A stretch of 64,000 nucleotides of DNA from assembly GCA_001661515.1 (NCBI GenBank), contig LUVW01000024.1, positions 62,001-126,000 on the forward strand. The letters run 5' to 3'. The DNA comes from Capniomyces stellatus (Eukaryota > Kickxellomycota > Harpellomycetes > Harpellales > Legeriomycetaceae). Numbering within the stretch: position 1 is the stretch's first letter; each line of letters starts with the position of its first letter. The position numbers and the translations under genes were made by a program. The notes under the pieces are model-generated. The model ran no database searches, was not told where the DNA came from, and saw nothing but the letters and a program-made list of their open reading frames with translations. Of this stretch, positions 23,275-36,953 are shown piece by piece.

Positions 23275-26200
23275 ATGGAGGATTTGTTGACGAATTTTAT
23301 CCAAATTGTAAGCAAAAAGAGTATATAAAGATTTTAGAGAATTGTAAGAATGGAATTAAATGAATAGAGTCAAAGGGTATGACAACTAAATAAACAAATA
23401 AAAAATAGACAAATTCGGAGCAGGTGGTGAGATGGAAGAGTATAAAGGGAAGGGGCCAAGTGAAGATAACTGAACGGATAGAAAACGAACTTCTCCAAGA
23501 AGCACACAGATTTTTTCTAACAAAGCAAATAGCGAGTATATATAGACAGTATGGAGCGGTTTTAGAATGGGACAAGGCATACTTGGAACAGGTTAAGACG
23601 ATAAAAAGTAGAAATGAACGAAATGAAGGGGTTGAGATTGATCAGAAAAAGGTGGTTGGAGACGGTGTGGAGGGGAAATTGGAAGAGGGGGGCCAAGAGA
23701 ACGAGGGAGGCGAGGGATATAAAAATCTGGCAGAGATTTGGGTGTTTTACATTACAGAGAACGAAAAGCAGATGATTGAAAGGCTAATCTCGGACAGCGA
23801 GTTGATAGGTAAAGAGAGCAACAAATGGAGATATAAATTATAGGCATAATTGTTATATGTGTATTGAGTAGTGCGTAGGTGTGTAGATGTAGAGCCAGTG
23901 TGAGTAAGTTGATTGAATTAAAGGCAAAACAAAATCAATAAACTGGAATAATAGAAACAAGGGCAGGAGTTCTGAGCTGGGATAATGTATTTAGCAGCGA
24001 TGAAGGAGGGGATTTTAACAGCAAAAAGAGTAATTTAGCGAATTTTGGAGAAGCGCTGCAGTATTCACAGGAAATGCAGTTGTATAGACTGGCGTTGTAT
24101 AATTTAATTGAAGAGTAAGTAAAGTACAAGTGGTTAGGGGAAAAATATGCGATGATGATTAAATGAAGGGGGAGAAAGAGGAAGAAAAGAACGTGATGAA
24201 GATTTGGGGGCAAAGATTTGTGTTATTAACGTGAATGAACAAAATTATTAAAATAGAAAACTGAAATGGACAGGGGGAATAAGATTTGGGCTTACACAAT
24301 GGCTGATAAGTTCGGGCAAAGTTGTGGAGAATGTAGAGGGGGAGTGGGATATTGGTAGATCGGCAAGAAGAGAAATCGTTGAGGATGTGTTTGGGTAAGG
24401 AAATAAGCAAATAAAGGAGGATTGTCAAATAGACAGAGCTTTTAGTGTTGGAATTGTAAGAGAGTGGGACTAATAAATGTAATGTGATAAAATGGATGTG
24501 GTTATAGATGCATGGATAGGGATGGAGTTGTAAGTCGAGAGTATGGCGAAGGGAACGAGTCGGTGAGGGAGAGGGATGAGTGTTCGATGGTGTTGGTGGG
24601 GGTAGAGATAGTAGCAAGCCCATCGGGGATGGTGATGGTGCTGGATGTGAAGGAGGAAAAAGTGTACTACTCGTTTGGAAATAGGTTGGTTGAAAGAGCG
24701 AAAGAGAGCACGAGGAGGATGAAGGCAAGACTGGCACCAATGAATATCCAGGCAACAATACTGACAAAAAACAGTATAGGGGGAACACATATTTACAACA
24801 AAGACGATGTGCTGATGGATTTGGACGCTTTGGAGATAAGAAGGAATTGGGAAAAAGTGGTTGGGAGTTTGGCAAAGGAGGAAGAAAAAGGAGTAAATGG
24901 GGTAAATGGGGTAGATGGAGAAGGGAGAAAAACACCATCGCTGGTGATGATCCAGCTGGATGGAATGAAGATTCCAATTCTGTATCCCAGCAAAATGATC
25001 TTTTTTGATATCAAAGATTTGGAAGTATTTAACGTAGAGGACAAAATGGTAGAAGACAAAATAGTAGATGACAAAATAGTAGAGGAAAAGATAGTAAAAG
25101 ACAGAATAGTAGAGGAAAACAAAGTGATGGATTATTCGAGCCAGGACAAGGTTGAATTTATGAGTACGGACGATACATTTTTTGAGGAAAAGGTAAAGAA
25201 TGAGGAAAGTAATGGGGTAGAAGAGGGAAGGGGGGAGAATGTGGAAGAGTTGTCGGGTCTATTTTCAATAGCGCAGTGTATGAAAGAGTTGAGAGAGGAA
25301 GTGGTTGAGGCTGTTGGGAAGGCAAATAATGAGGGAGAGGGTTTGGAGGAGGGCCATGCTGAGGATTTGATACTGGCAGAGATAAAAAGCAAAGGAGCAG
25401 ATTTGTACGGTGATAAAGACAACACAAGTGACGCGGAAGGGAAGTTGGAGTACGCAATCAAAGCAAAGCCAAAAGTAAAAGTAAAGGCAAAAGCGAAAGC
25501 AAAATCAATAGCAAAGGAGAAAGCGATAATTCAGGCCAAAAAAGATGAAGCCAAGGAAAGAGAGCAGACCGGCAAGGGTATTTTAGACGGTGTTGTCAAG
25601 GAAGGAAATGAGTATAAGAAAATCAAAATAGAATATGAAGCAGCAGCAAGCAACAACAATAGCGACGAGGAGGAAATAAGTTTGGAGAGGCTGATAGCAA
25701 TCAAAAACATAAAAGGGAATGTGAAGGCAAGTAAATCAGAGGAGGGGAAGCATGGGGATAGTAGTAAGGATGTAAAAACTGGGGGTGGAGCAGGAGTCAA
25801 AGGGTTGGCAGGAGACGAGGGAGTGTTGGGAGATAAAGCGAATGCAACTAGTAAAGGAAGCAGCAAAGCGAAAAAGGAACCAGGGCCAAAGACCAAAGCA
25901 AAAGCCAAGGCGAAAGCAAAAGAAAAAGAAAAAGAAAAAGAAAAGGAAAAGGAAAAAGAAAAGGAAAAAGAAAAGGAAAAGGAAAAAGAAAAGGAAAAAG
26001 AAAAGGAAAAGGAGAAGGAGAAGGAGAAGGAGAAGGATAAACAAAAACAGAAACAAAAGCAAAAGCAAAAGCAAAAGCAAAAAGAAAACACCACTGCAAA
26101 AGCAAAGTCTAAAGCTAAACAAAAGGCAAATGTATCGGTAGCCAACATTGCTGGTGAAAATAGTGAGGATACCAAGGCACAACTCCCAGCAGAATCAGTA

Positions 26201-29200
26201 GAAAAAGAATTGAAGATCAAAGAGGAGGTGGTTGGTGGAGGCCAGAAGATAAAGAATGAGGTTGGTTTGAATTCGTTTTCAAATATGGATTTGGATATGG
26301 ATATCAAAATGGGGATAGATGAAATCAAGATGGGATTTGATGATATTGGAATGGGGATGGGGAGTGGTGGTATTGGGGGAATTGCAGGGAGAAGCAATGG
26401 TAGATTGGCGTCTAAAGATTCGCTAGATTATGGAGAGTTGGATATGCAATTGTTGGACACTGATTTTGCGTTTTTTGACAATTCTGATGGAAACAACATG
26501 TCTAACAACATGGGAATGGGAATGGGAATGGATATGGATATGGGAATGGGTATGGGAATGGGAATGGGAATGGGAATGGGGATGGGGATGGGGATGGATA
26601 TGGGTATGGGAATGGATATGGACCTGGACTTGGATTTAGAAATGGATATGGGGACGGGAATGGATGTACCGTATAGTAGGGAAAAGAACAAGAGTAAAAG
26701 TAAAGCGACGAATCCCACAACCAGTTCAATCAATTCAACCAGTAAATCCGTTGGCAAACCCAATGTTGAAACAAAGAGTCAAGCTCCAAGTGTTGCCAAA
26801 AACCAGTCTTCAGTCCAAAATACAAACTCCATAAATGAGGAAAGCAAGAAAAAGGAAAGTGTTGGTAAGGTAGAGGAATTACCAGGAATCAGCAGTAGCG
26901 CGGGTGTGAAGGGAAGCAGCACTGGTGGTAGCATCAGTAAGCATGGGAATCAGGAGAAGGGAAGCGATAAAGGCGGTTTGGTAGATGTAGGATTAGGGCC
27001 AAACACAATACCCACGGATCCATTGATTAGCGACTCGATGTTTGACGATGATCTATTTGATAACTTTTTTATGTCTCATTCAGACGACGAAAAGAAAAAA
27101 GAAGAAGAAAAAGAGGAAAAAGAAAAAGAAAATGAAGAGGTGAGTGTAGAACAGGAGCAAACGCAAGCACAAATGCACAACGAGAGTTTAGAAACGAACC
27201 AAGAAGCAGTAGCGGTAGCTGATCCTGGCGATAAGAAAGAATCAATCAGTGCTGCAGAAGAGAACCAAGGCGGAAAAAAGGAGAGTAATGATGGTGTGCT
27301 GAGCAATGTCGGTGACAAGCTGAATGAAAGCAATGGTACGCAGCTGAATATGGACCGGCAAATGAACAACAGTTTGGATCTAAGCATGGATATGAGCTTG
27401 GATTTGACAGACTTTGGGTATTTGGGAGAGAAGGGATACCCGGGTGCAGGTGCGAAAATGAATACAGACATTGACATGGATGTTGTGATCAGTACGAATC
27501 CAGATGGCCAAAGCAACAGCGGTACTGGTGGTGGTGATGGGGTAGTTGGGGAAATACATGAAGATGGGTATGGAAATGGAAATGGAAATGAAAATGAAAA
27601 TGATGACGACGAGGATGAATACGATGATGAGGATGATTTTGATGAGGAAGACGACGATGATGAAGGAAGTGAAAGCGACAATAATGCCATGGGCAGGACC
27701 AATAGCGATTACTTTGGAGATGGCTTAGATAAGAGCAGTACGGCGGAAAGAGTAAACGTCAATGGTCACAACTCGGACTCAGATTTGGGGCTGAATGTAG
27801 GAGGAGGCCAGAAGGAGCAGAAATATAAGAGCAAGTATGGGAAAGGTTTGGCAGCTGTTGAAAGTAAAAGCCGGAGTCTGGTTTCAGACATGTATAGTGT
27901 GGTTCCATTGCCAGAATCACCAACGATATTTAGAATGGATTTCTTAAACCTACACCGTAGTAGAGTAGGCAAAAAAGGGAGACGTGGGAAAGATGGGCGG
28001 AATAAGAAGGGGCTAAAGAGAAAGGGCAGCAGAATGGCAAGAGTGGCAGCGGGTGTGATGGATTATGGCGAGTTTGGCAGTTCAACCCAGAATTCGCCAA
28101 TGGTAGATGCAGGCAGCGCGAGAAACATAGAAAACAGCGGGCACGTGGCTGAAATGATGGTGATGAGGCGGCCGTCGTGGGTGTCAAGTTCTGCAGCGGT
28201 TGCAAGTACCATGGCAAAGGCAGGTACAGCCACGCAAGGCGAGAGTAGCGATGGAGCGATCAACCGTGTAATTAGTGGTGACAATGCCGGTGAGTTGGGG
28301 GCTGGTAGCAGGTTGGAAGGCGAAAGGAATTCAAGACAGGCAAAGTATCCAAAGTATGCGGTGGACTCGGATTTACCAGATGGGAATGGATTAGACACGC
28401 CGCAGTTCAAGTTGGCTGGGGCTAAAGAGTGTTTGTTAGATCCATTATCGTGGGCAAAACGGATGAACAGCAGAAGAAGGACCAGAATGAACATGTCATT
28501 ACCATCTAAATCCGGTTATAAGCCTAGTTATAGATCCAGTGGTAGGTCTGGTTATAGAACCAAGCCAGGATCCATTTCCAAAAACGACTGTTACTCGAAA
28601 TGGTTTATAAGTCAAAGTACCAAGTCACTATATGGGCTGCAATCAAAACTAGGGTACAATGTTGAGCTGTACAAAGCAGCACTGGATGTGTGTTTAAATG
28701 TTGATGAGGTAGCCGAGTCAAAGTCAAATTTCAAGCCTGGGTACTTGGACAGCAAAGATGGGGCTGTCATCGAAGGTGGTTTGCGAGATGGCAAAGATGT
28801 TGGCACTGGAACAGCAGCAGCAGCAGCAGAGGTGGAGGTAGATATGGGAGCTAGTAAAGACATGCGCATTATTGGGGACGATGATCAATATGTTGAAGAG
28901 TTTGGTGATTATACGTTTAAGGATATTTGTGAAATAGCCAAGCATTGGCCATCGATCATGTTGCTTGCGAGTTCGTACCTGGACCACCAAATAATCAAGC
29001 CAACAATGCTGAACAATTATCCACGTTCTCACAAACCCCATGATTCTGGAAACGCTGGCCAACTGGAAAGTGGAGTTGGTAGTGGTGGGTTAGTAGAAGA
29101 AGAAGAAGAGGGTGGTTTGACTAATGGAGGATTTGAGACTGTCGAGTTGGTGGTTTTGAAGGGATTGGATGTAGTTATCAATGGATACTTTCAACTTGAT

Positions 29201-32200
29201 GATGAGAGTGGCGTTGAGACTGGAGTTGAGTCTGAAGGCCAGGAGAAGCAAGAAGACAAGGTTTTGATCGGAGATATCGATGGTTGTGGTGTAGGCTTGG
29301 ACAAAGCCAGCAATCTTGCGACAGGTAGTGTGTCCAGCATAGTCAGCGGTGTTGCTGACCCGTTAGTAAGCTACAAATCACTAGTTTATACGATATCTGA
29401 GAATGCAGCAAGAGGAACGATAAAGCCAATAACACAAACGCTCGGCAATGTTGACCAAGCCAGCAAGTCGTTTGTATATAGTGAGTATGCGGTTGATGGT
29501 CGGATGGTTATGAACATAGCCAAGTTGGCGATTTCCCGGCTTGATGGCCGAGTCGAGAGTGGGTACATTTTTGCGCAGCGAAGCGTGAGCCAGGTGTGCT
29601 GTTTGGCGTATCCAAGATCTATTTGTGATACAGGGTTTAGTTCCAGTTTCAACCAAAGCCCCAACCAAAGCTCAAACCCACATTTAAACTCTAGTCACGG
29701 ATATAGTTATAGTTATGGTGGTGGTGGTAGTGGTAGTGGTGGTGGCTCGGCAATGAGCTATGCAAGGCTGATGTCGCTTAAGAGAAAGAACAATAGTGTT
29801 GGTAGTTTGGGAGCGTTTGGAAGTGCAGGAAGTCTTGGCGATACTAGTGAAATTGGAGAGTTGTACGATAACGCAAACAAACATGTCGAGTTGCTGGCAG
29901 GTGACCAGATAGTTGTTGGGTACTTGGACTGCAACAGCTGCGGGAATGGAGTTGAGTTTGGCGAGGATGGTATGGGGAACAGAAACGAGTTGGTGGGATT
30001 TGATACCAGCCAGACAATACCAGCACTAAGTTTTGACAACACTGGCGGCAGCAACGGTTGCACAACAGCAACAGAGACAGAGTTTCAAGGAGGTGAAAAC
30101 GGGACCACAAACACGCCCAACAGTTTGGCCAAGCCAAGCAGTGATGGTATGCTGACTGACCAGTTTGCAACCAGTACTAAAGTTGGGTTGGATGGATTGG
30201 GCACTGAAAAGGCATGGGCCGTAAGTCCTAGATATTCCGGTTACGAGCTACAGTCTATAATGACAGCAACGGTTTCAAAGTACGAGGGGTTGGTTAGTTC
30301 AAGCGGAGGTTTTGTTGATGTCAACAAGCTTCTTGGTTTGGCTGCTGAAACTTTTCCTGGTTTTGAGGAAAGTGGGGATGGATGTTTGCTTTGCAGCAGC
30401 AAGAACAGTTCCAGCAAGAGTAGCGGCAGTAAAGGAGGCAGTGTAGGTCTTTTTGACAATTCTATGAATTTCTTGGTGCAGCCAACTACAGTTGGTTCAG
30501 AGAGCAGTGCTATTGAGGTGGAGGAGGGTGAAGAGGGCGAGATGTTGGTGAGTAAAAGTAGCCATGATCAAGCGTGCCAGCAGGAAGTACCGTTGATAGA
30601 AAACTGCGGTTTAGAGCTGGACAGTAGTGACCCAGAACCAGCCAACGAGCAGAGCGATTCACTCGGTGTCAACATGGTGGTTGACAGTGTGACGGCCGAA
30701 AGTGTTGTTGCGATGTCTGATGGGGTGGAGGAAGGCGAGGAGATTGAGGAGGGCGAGGTTGATGTGTTTAATGAGCTTGACAAGCATACAGTGAGTCGCA
30801 GCCAACAGGACAATCTGCACAATGGCACCAACAGCAGCGCAGGGTCAGGGGTAGATGCAAGAAGGTCGGCAGAGCTGCACAAAAGCAGCAGTGGTTACGG
30901 AGGAGAGGGCAGGGATGGGGGGCTGCCAAACAGCACAGACCTGGGAGTCAAAGAGTCGAAAGAGTACGTAGAGGCGCAGGCCAAGAAGTTAGTGATGGAC
31001 AGGATGGGCATAGACACGACAAAGACGCTAGATAGTGTGTACTTGGGCGAAATGGTGTTCAACCAGAGCAAACAGCCGGTGTTGGCGATTGACAGCTACG
31101 CGCTGAATTGGTGGTGTGACCTGCCGTTGCTACCTATTGGCGGTAGAAAGTCGGTCTTGTATATGGGATTCGCAGCACGCGATGAAGTTTCCAGAATGAA
31201 TAGGGTTCTTGAGAGCTTGAGTTCCTCGTACTCGGGGATGCGGTTTGGTGCGTTTAGGCCGTTGCGGGTTGGGCAGCTGTATCCCTTATACTGCCATAAC
31301 AGCAACAATGGCAACATTTGTTGTCTGTGTAATGGTTCAAAGAGTGGTGGAGTGGTTGGTGGCGAGTGTGGGGTGGTTGGTGCTGATTTGGTTTGTGGAG
31401 TTGGTGAGTTAAGAAGCTATGCTGTTGCACTGGGCAGATTGGTTGCCGATAGTGTGGTGGGGATGTACATGAACTCAACTGACATAAACAAACATTTCAG
31501 CAACGACCCGCAAACAGACTCCAAAACTTTGAAATCTATAAAAACTAAACCTAATTTGTCATTTCCCGAACATTTATCCAAGCTGGCTACCAGCTACATG
31601 GCACCAACAACAGCACCAGCCACATCAACTCAGAATCTAGTCGTTTACGTGTCAGCCTCGTTGGTCCAAACCGTGCTTGATAGACTCGATGCGTCGGTCT
31701 TTGTTGAGCTAGACAATGGTCCTCTTGGCGGGTTTGGGTTTGAAATGCTGTTTTCGCTTTTGTCAAACTACATAGTTTCGAGCTACAACAACCAGTTTTC
31801 GCGTTCTAGCCTGCCCAAAACCCTGCCAAAACCGAACATTCAGGTTGAGCTGATTGATACTGACAAGTATCGCGTTTCAGGCATTACGGGTAGTTCAGGT
31901 AGTCCAGGTAGCTCACGCAGTTATTCTTCGTTGAGTGGGCTGGAGAGGTACTGCTCAAGCAAAGCTTTCAGTCTGTATAATGTGTTGCCGTCAAGTCTGA
32001 CCAACAAGTTTGCAATGGCGCAAAGCATAGCGGACTACTTGAGGCTGAATAGTTGCCAAGTTGACGTTGGGATATTTAGGGGCGGTGCGGTTGCCAAAAG
32101 TATGTTTAAGTGGGCTGTGCCAGTGTTTTTCATTTCGATGCCCCCGAGATTTCCCGAGAGCGTTGGAGCAACGGTGTTACCGCTACTTGAGCCCAGTTCT

Positions 32201-34888
32201 ACCCAAAACAGCAGCAATCAAGCAAACATTTCAGCACACAAACACGCCCGCAACACTCCAAAACACTCCCAACAACACGCTATTTCTCGGTCGTACAGCA
32301 GCAGCAACATCATGGGCAGAAACAGCTCAGCCTACTTGGGTAACACAAACTACTCGAGCTACGGCAGTCCAAGCAAACTAAACAGCAGCTACGCCGGGCT
32401 CAGCAGCGGGTTAGGAAGTGGTGGGTCTGGTGGGTATTCGAGTTCCCAGAACATCAACTTGCTTAAACAGAGCAAAAAAATCAAGCTCGATTCTGATACT
32501 ATCGAAAATATCAACAGTGCAGCTACCAATACAGCCATGGATTTGGGACTGGGTATGGGAATGGGCATGGGCATGAGTATGGGGTTGGGCATGGGTATGA
32601 GTTTGGGTATGGATAGTGAAAGTATTTCCATGTCAAGAAGCAATTCTGGACACAGTATTGGCGCCTCAGTAAGCGTTTCGGCAAACGCCTCTGCAAACTT
32701 AACTAATGGATCCGAGTTCAGCCAGCTTAATGAACATCTATCGACCAAAAACAGACCAGAATTGCTAGAACACACAGAATTCCCACCTGTATATCCCTCA
32801 AACGTGGTTGCTGTTGGCCAGGTCCAAGTTCACTACAACCTGCCTTCAAACTATCTGGACTCTACTAACCAAAACCCATGGTCCGGTTTTGTCGGTTCAG
32901 GAAAAGGCATTGTTGAGGATGTATCTGGCACTGGCAATGGAATTGTAACTGGTGGTGGTGGTGGTATTTCCGACCTTGGTTGTTTTGATGAACTGGGGTC
33001 TCAAGTCAAACATCAAATTGATTCTTTGTTATCTAGCAGTTCCTGGCCAAACACAAGCAATAACGATGGAAATGGCGACGATGGTGGTGATGGCAACGAT
33101 GGGAGCGATGGCGGAGAAACTGTGGTGGCTGATTTGTCCAAGTTTACACCAGATCTTCCCACAAACGACTGGACAAAAACCCTGCACATAGTGTACTCGG
33201 TGTTCACAACGTACCGGACAAAGTACAGCACCAATATGTACACCAGTACTTCCGATCGGGGTGATCGCGATGATGGCAGGATGAGTTGGGTAGTTGCTAG
33301 TTTGATTGATGAGAGTGGCAAGTTTAGCGATCAGCTGACGCTTCAAGTTAACAGTGCTGCGCAAGAAGCAAACGGAATCGACAAAGAGTCGGTGCTGAAG
33401 ATGTTTGGCAAGGTTTTGGGTTTCCAAAGCCTGAATTTAGGCAATTTGGCGAATGGGTTGGGCAAAACCCGGGTTGTGGTTTGCAGGGTTGGTGGAATGA
33501 CATTGTCTGATCAAATGTGCTGGAAATCAGTTTTCAGTTTGGTTGCTGGCTACTCCAATCAAATCCACCGCTCTTCCACGTACAGCTGTACTGGTTCGTT
33601 GCCAGTTTCTGAGCTCGACATGTTTGAACTCGTGCTTGTTGGTTTGAATCTGGACAAAGAGTACATCCCAAGTTTTGGTACAAGACATGTTTCAGGTTCT
33701 TTTTCACTGTCTGGTCGCAATGGTGGTGGTGGTGGTTTGGGTTTGGGTTTGGGTTTGGCTGTTTATACTGGGATTGGTCAAGTTCGTAATCAAGGAAATG
33801 ATGTGCTGGTGTCTAGCATCACCGGGTCTAGGCCCAGCTGCGTTGGTAACCGGTACTTGATGATATGTGATTTCCCAGCACCAATCACGATATCCACCAG
33901 TCTAACATATCCGCCATCCAATCAGAATGATCTTAAACCCAAGAGCAAACCCGGAGCCAGCAACAGACCCAAAAACGCACTGTTTACTCCAACCAGCTAC
34001 ACTGGAAACCTGGCCCAGTTGCACAGCAAATCGGTCGAGTTTACCAGCAGTTTTTCCAAAACGTGTTGTTTATGCTTTGGGTATTTGATAACTAATCAGT
34101 ACAAACAGCACAAACAACAGATTCCAACAACCAATAGCAACATTGCAACATATCCAAGCACAGTTTCCAGAACCAGAACCAAAACCAATAATTCTGGGGT
34201 TGAATCAAATAAACCAAACCACAGCCAACTCTGCACTATGGCCAAAATTGATTTATACTTTATTTCGTCACATAGCAATAGAAACAGCGGCAGTGGTATC
34301 GGCATTGGCGGTGTGCAGTCCAGTTCAATGACAAACTCTGGGTTGGAACCAAACTTGGTATCCGAAACCAACCAAACCAAAAATATGCAGATGGAATCCC
34401 AACAACAACAACACACAAACCAACAACCCGATGGATCTTCAAACCAGACAACGCCTTCTTTGTTCCCTGAACCCCACTCATCAACAAACTTACTAAACAA
34501 CACACCCGCATCCAATTACCCACAGCATCCCATTGCTACTGCCAACTCCAACACTACCAACCATAACCCATCCCTACACTCATCCTACTTGCGTGTTATT
34601 CTCAAACAGTACAATTCATTCATCAACTTGTCCAAAGTTCATTCAAACCTGACAAAACTTTCTTATACCAACTCCAACTCCAACTCCACAATCAATAACT
34701 ATCACCCTCATTCGCATCCATCCTCTTCACTATCTCCCAATACAACCAACACTAATGTTGGCCTAGAATTGGGCTGTGATGTTGACTCTTGTCGCGATAA
34801 CCTTGCTGATGACATATTCTTTGGCCTACCTTTACCCGTCAAAACTGTCTTGGAAATGCAGTACAGCATCTTTGATTACTCTAAATAA
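23275..34888 (+). CDS. MED13: Mediator complex subunit 13 (MED13/SRB9/SSN2), giant form
   Basis: CDS join(23275..23307,23409..23808,23955..24114,24257..24394,24508..34888), 3703 residues; every phase closes. Exon 2 could also start at 23421 or 23424. N-terminal MED13 domain pieces are visible ([19 protein letters not shown] near 155). The middle/PIWI-like part shows [17 protein letters not shown] at about 2440 and [17 protein letters not shown]. The C-terminal domain includes [13 protein letters not shown] near 3135 and [18 protein letters not shown]. Family knowledge: MED13 joins the CDK8 kinase module to core Mediator and controls RNA polymerase II transcription in the nucleus. Usual fungal size is about 1400-1600, so most extra length is low complexity: KE repeats (about 714-753), a Met-Gly/Asp tract (912-960), an acidic block (1271-1298). 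The last exon is 10.4 kb without an intron. Confidence 0.85.
25918..26036 (+). repeat. (Lys-Glu)n coding tract in MED13
   Basis: Nearly pure GAA/GAG-AAA/AAG dicodons encode about 20 KE units, followed by a KQKQ tract to 26083. Mixed synonymous codons (AAA/AAG, GAA/GAG) show it is not a fresh slippage product. Confidence 0.9.
26511..26660 (+). repeat. ATGGGA hexamer array in MED13
   Basis: Hexamers of the type ATG GGA / ATG GAT encode a Met-Gly/Met-Asp tract of about 45 residues. A shorter related array (MG repeats) recurs at 32551-32610 in the same gene. Confidence 0.9.
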
Positions 34889-35246
34889 ATCTATTCATTG
34901 TTTCTACTACACGCTTTATTCTTTATTATCATCTCACTTTTCCAGTTTATTTTTATTTATTTTTATTTTTTATTTATTCAATGTTTATGTTTTAATTATC
35001 TATTATTTATAGTTTTTTCTATTTATCTTTGCCATCTTGTTTTATTTATTACCAAAAAGTGTTTTTTATTTTAATTATTATTTCTTGATAACAATACCAG
35101 CAACTAATAAACCTTGAAGAAACCCCCCCCCCCCCCCCCCCCCCCCCCCCNNNNAACCCCCCCCCCCCCCACCCTTCCAAATGTAAAATGAAATAAAACC
35201 GTTCTTTAGTCTAGCAATACACACACACACACATCATTCTTTCACA
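34889..35246. other. Convergent intergenic region with unresolved poly-C gap
   Basis: Lies between the MED13 and HUS1 stops. Contains a run of C from 35123, four Ns at 35151-35154 and more C to 35170. Such a G/C homopolymer in an AT-rich genome marks a sequencing/assembly weak point. An AC microsatellite lies at 35220-35232. Confidence 0.8.
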
Positions 35247-36953
35247 TCATTTTAGATGTGCTGGTATATAGTATGTCAGTGCTCCACATGCGTTTCCTTG
35301 GTCTTCAAAGTGTGCCCCTATTGCCGTTGAACTCACGTAAACTGTAAAGATAACTGCATGCTGTTCGATTATAACTAATTTCAACACAGCCCAATTTTAC
35401 AACCCAATGTCAAACACATATAATAAATATAAATGTAATAACGTCCACAGAACCATTCCTCAACTTGTTATTATCGTAATCACGTACTGGCTTCTAACCA
35501 TTCAAGAACGCTTAAATAACGATTTGTACTTACTACATACTATACTTGTTGGCACTATGTAGTGTGAATATAAAAACTTTATAAAGTTCTTCATACTCAC
35601 AATGCACGAAAACGGCTTGCTCAAATGCTCACTATACTCCTCGTCATTCTCAAACTCATCCTTACTCGCTAAACACATTAAACACCACAAAAAATCACAA
35701 ACCACAGGAATTATTTCTTTTACAAATTCACTAGAAACCCTCTTACACCGGTTTCACTTGTACATGTAAACTACAACACCACTTACGTAGCTGAGGGTTA
35801 ACCAACCCTTTATAATATGTCTCTATCTCAACCACCTCTGACGCCACCCTCAACGTAAAGCTTCCACTGTTGTTTGCTGATATTGTTATGAAATCGCTCA
35901 TACTCTTCATCCTTTCCGCTACCGACCGGATGTTGTTGATCGGTGGCAACAATATACACACCTGTGCCGCTGGCAACGCTGGTTCTTTCACATGGCTCAT
36001 CTGTGCTGGTGTCAGCAACCTCACCGGTATATCTTGCGTTATCAATATCGGTCTACCACCTCGACTCTAAAATCATGGAGTGCGTGAGAGGAGGCGTTTC
36101 ATAATTTATCATTATTCTTGCATTTCTTTGGAGTCAAGTAATATTATCGGCATTTACAGCTCTGTCAAAAATATTTTTATCTCTAATGATTTCTTTGCCA
36201 CTATCTCCAACTTTCTGGTTTATTATATAGGCTGCCTTACATAGTTTGATATCACAAATGTAATTATTGGCAAGTTCTGCTTCTTCACCAGCCGTATTGC
36301 TACATTTTCGCTTCCCTGTGACGATCTTAGCGCACGCAGCAGATTTTCAACCTGTATCTCCATGTATATATTGTTTTCATTCGCACTCTCCACTGTCACA
36401 TCCATGAACACCGTATCCTATTACCATTTTATTGCATTTGCATACGTACACTCCTTATTACTATTATTAAAACACATTTACCCCAAATACCACTTTGCAC
36501 ACAGCAATCTGCCTTAGAATTTATCTATATACCTCTCCTTACTATATAAATCGGCCTACAAACAGTACACACCCATTTCAATTGTTTAATTCTTGTTACT
36601 TTACATATGCCAACTTCACTCTGGTGCATACAAAACACTCCACATCCTTTACTCTTACCCTCCCTCCCTCCCAACACTTGCTTTACATAAAATATCTATA
36701 CAATTTAAACATTTGAATACACCACTCACGCAAATAACTGGAATCCGCTGTCGGCCTCTCCCAGAAATATAAACTTTATGTGATCAGGCGCCAATTGCAA
36801 AACTGCCATTTTCCCGAGCTTATCCAGACTTTGAACAACACCTACAATTTGATAGACATTTTTATTTCCCATCCACCCCACACCATTTACTGCTGCTGTT
36901 AATTACTTACGCGAGAGTATGCTGTTGTGTTGCAGTTGAGCTTTGAATTTCAT
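35247..36953 (-). CDS. HUS1: Checkpoint clamp subunit HUS1
   Basis: CDS complement(join(35247..35341,35534..35668,35787..36066,36241..36417,36491..36512,36730..36841,36911..36953)), 287 residues (human HUS1 280). Conserved stretches follow in order: MKFKAQL start; APDHIKFI; ENNIYMEIQVENLLRAL; RPILITQDIPVRLL; QVCILLPPINNIRSVAERM; FIKFLYSHYIVPTS; and the terminal GALTYYIPAHLK. These correspond along their length to human HUS1 (for example IVTHDIPIKV and LQYFIPALS). Family knowledge: HUS1 forms the PCNA-like Rad9-Hus1-Rad1 ring that is loaded at DNA damage and activates Mec1/ATR signalling in the nucleus. Exon 5 of the joined gene is 22 nt and is required for phase. All seven exons are under 300 nt, so no long frame exposes the gene. 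Confidence 0.92.

Noticed and set aside
24159..24977. Minus-strand 272-codon Pro/Ser/Leu-rich frame
   Set aside because: Antisense shadow of MED13 exons 4 and 5; no domain, and composition mirrors the purine-rich plus strand.
25531..26397. Minus-strand open frame of 288 codons with FSFSFS runs
   Set aside because: It is the antisense of the MED13 KE array; the repeat keeps all frames open. MED13 on the plus strand has family motifs.
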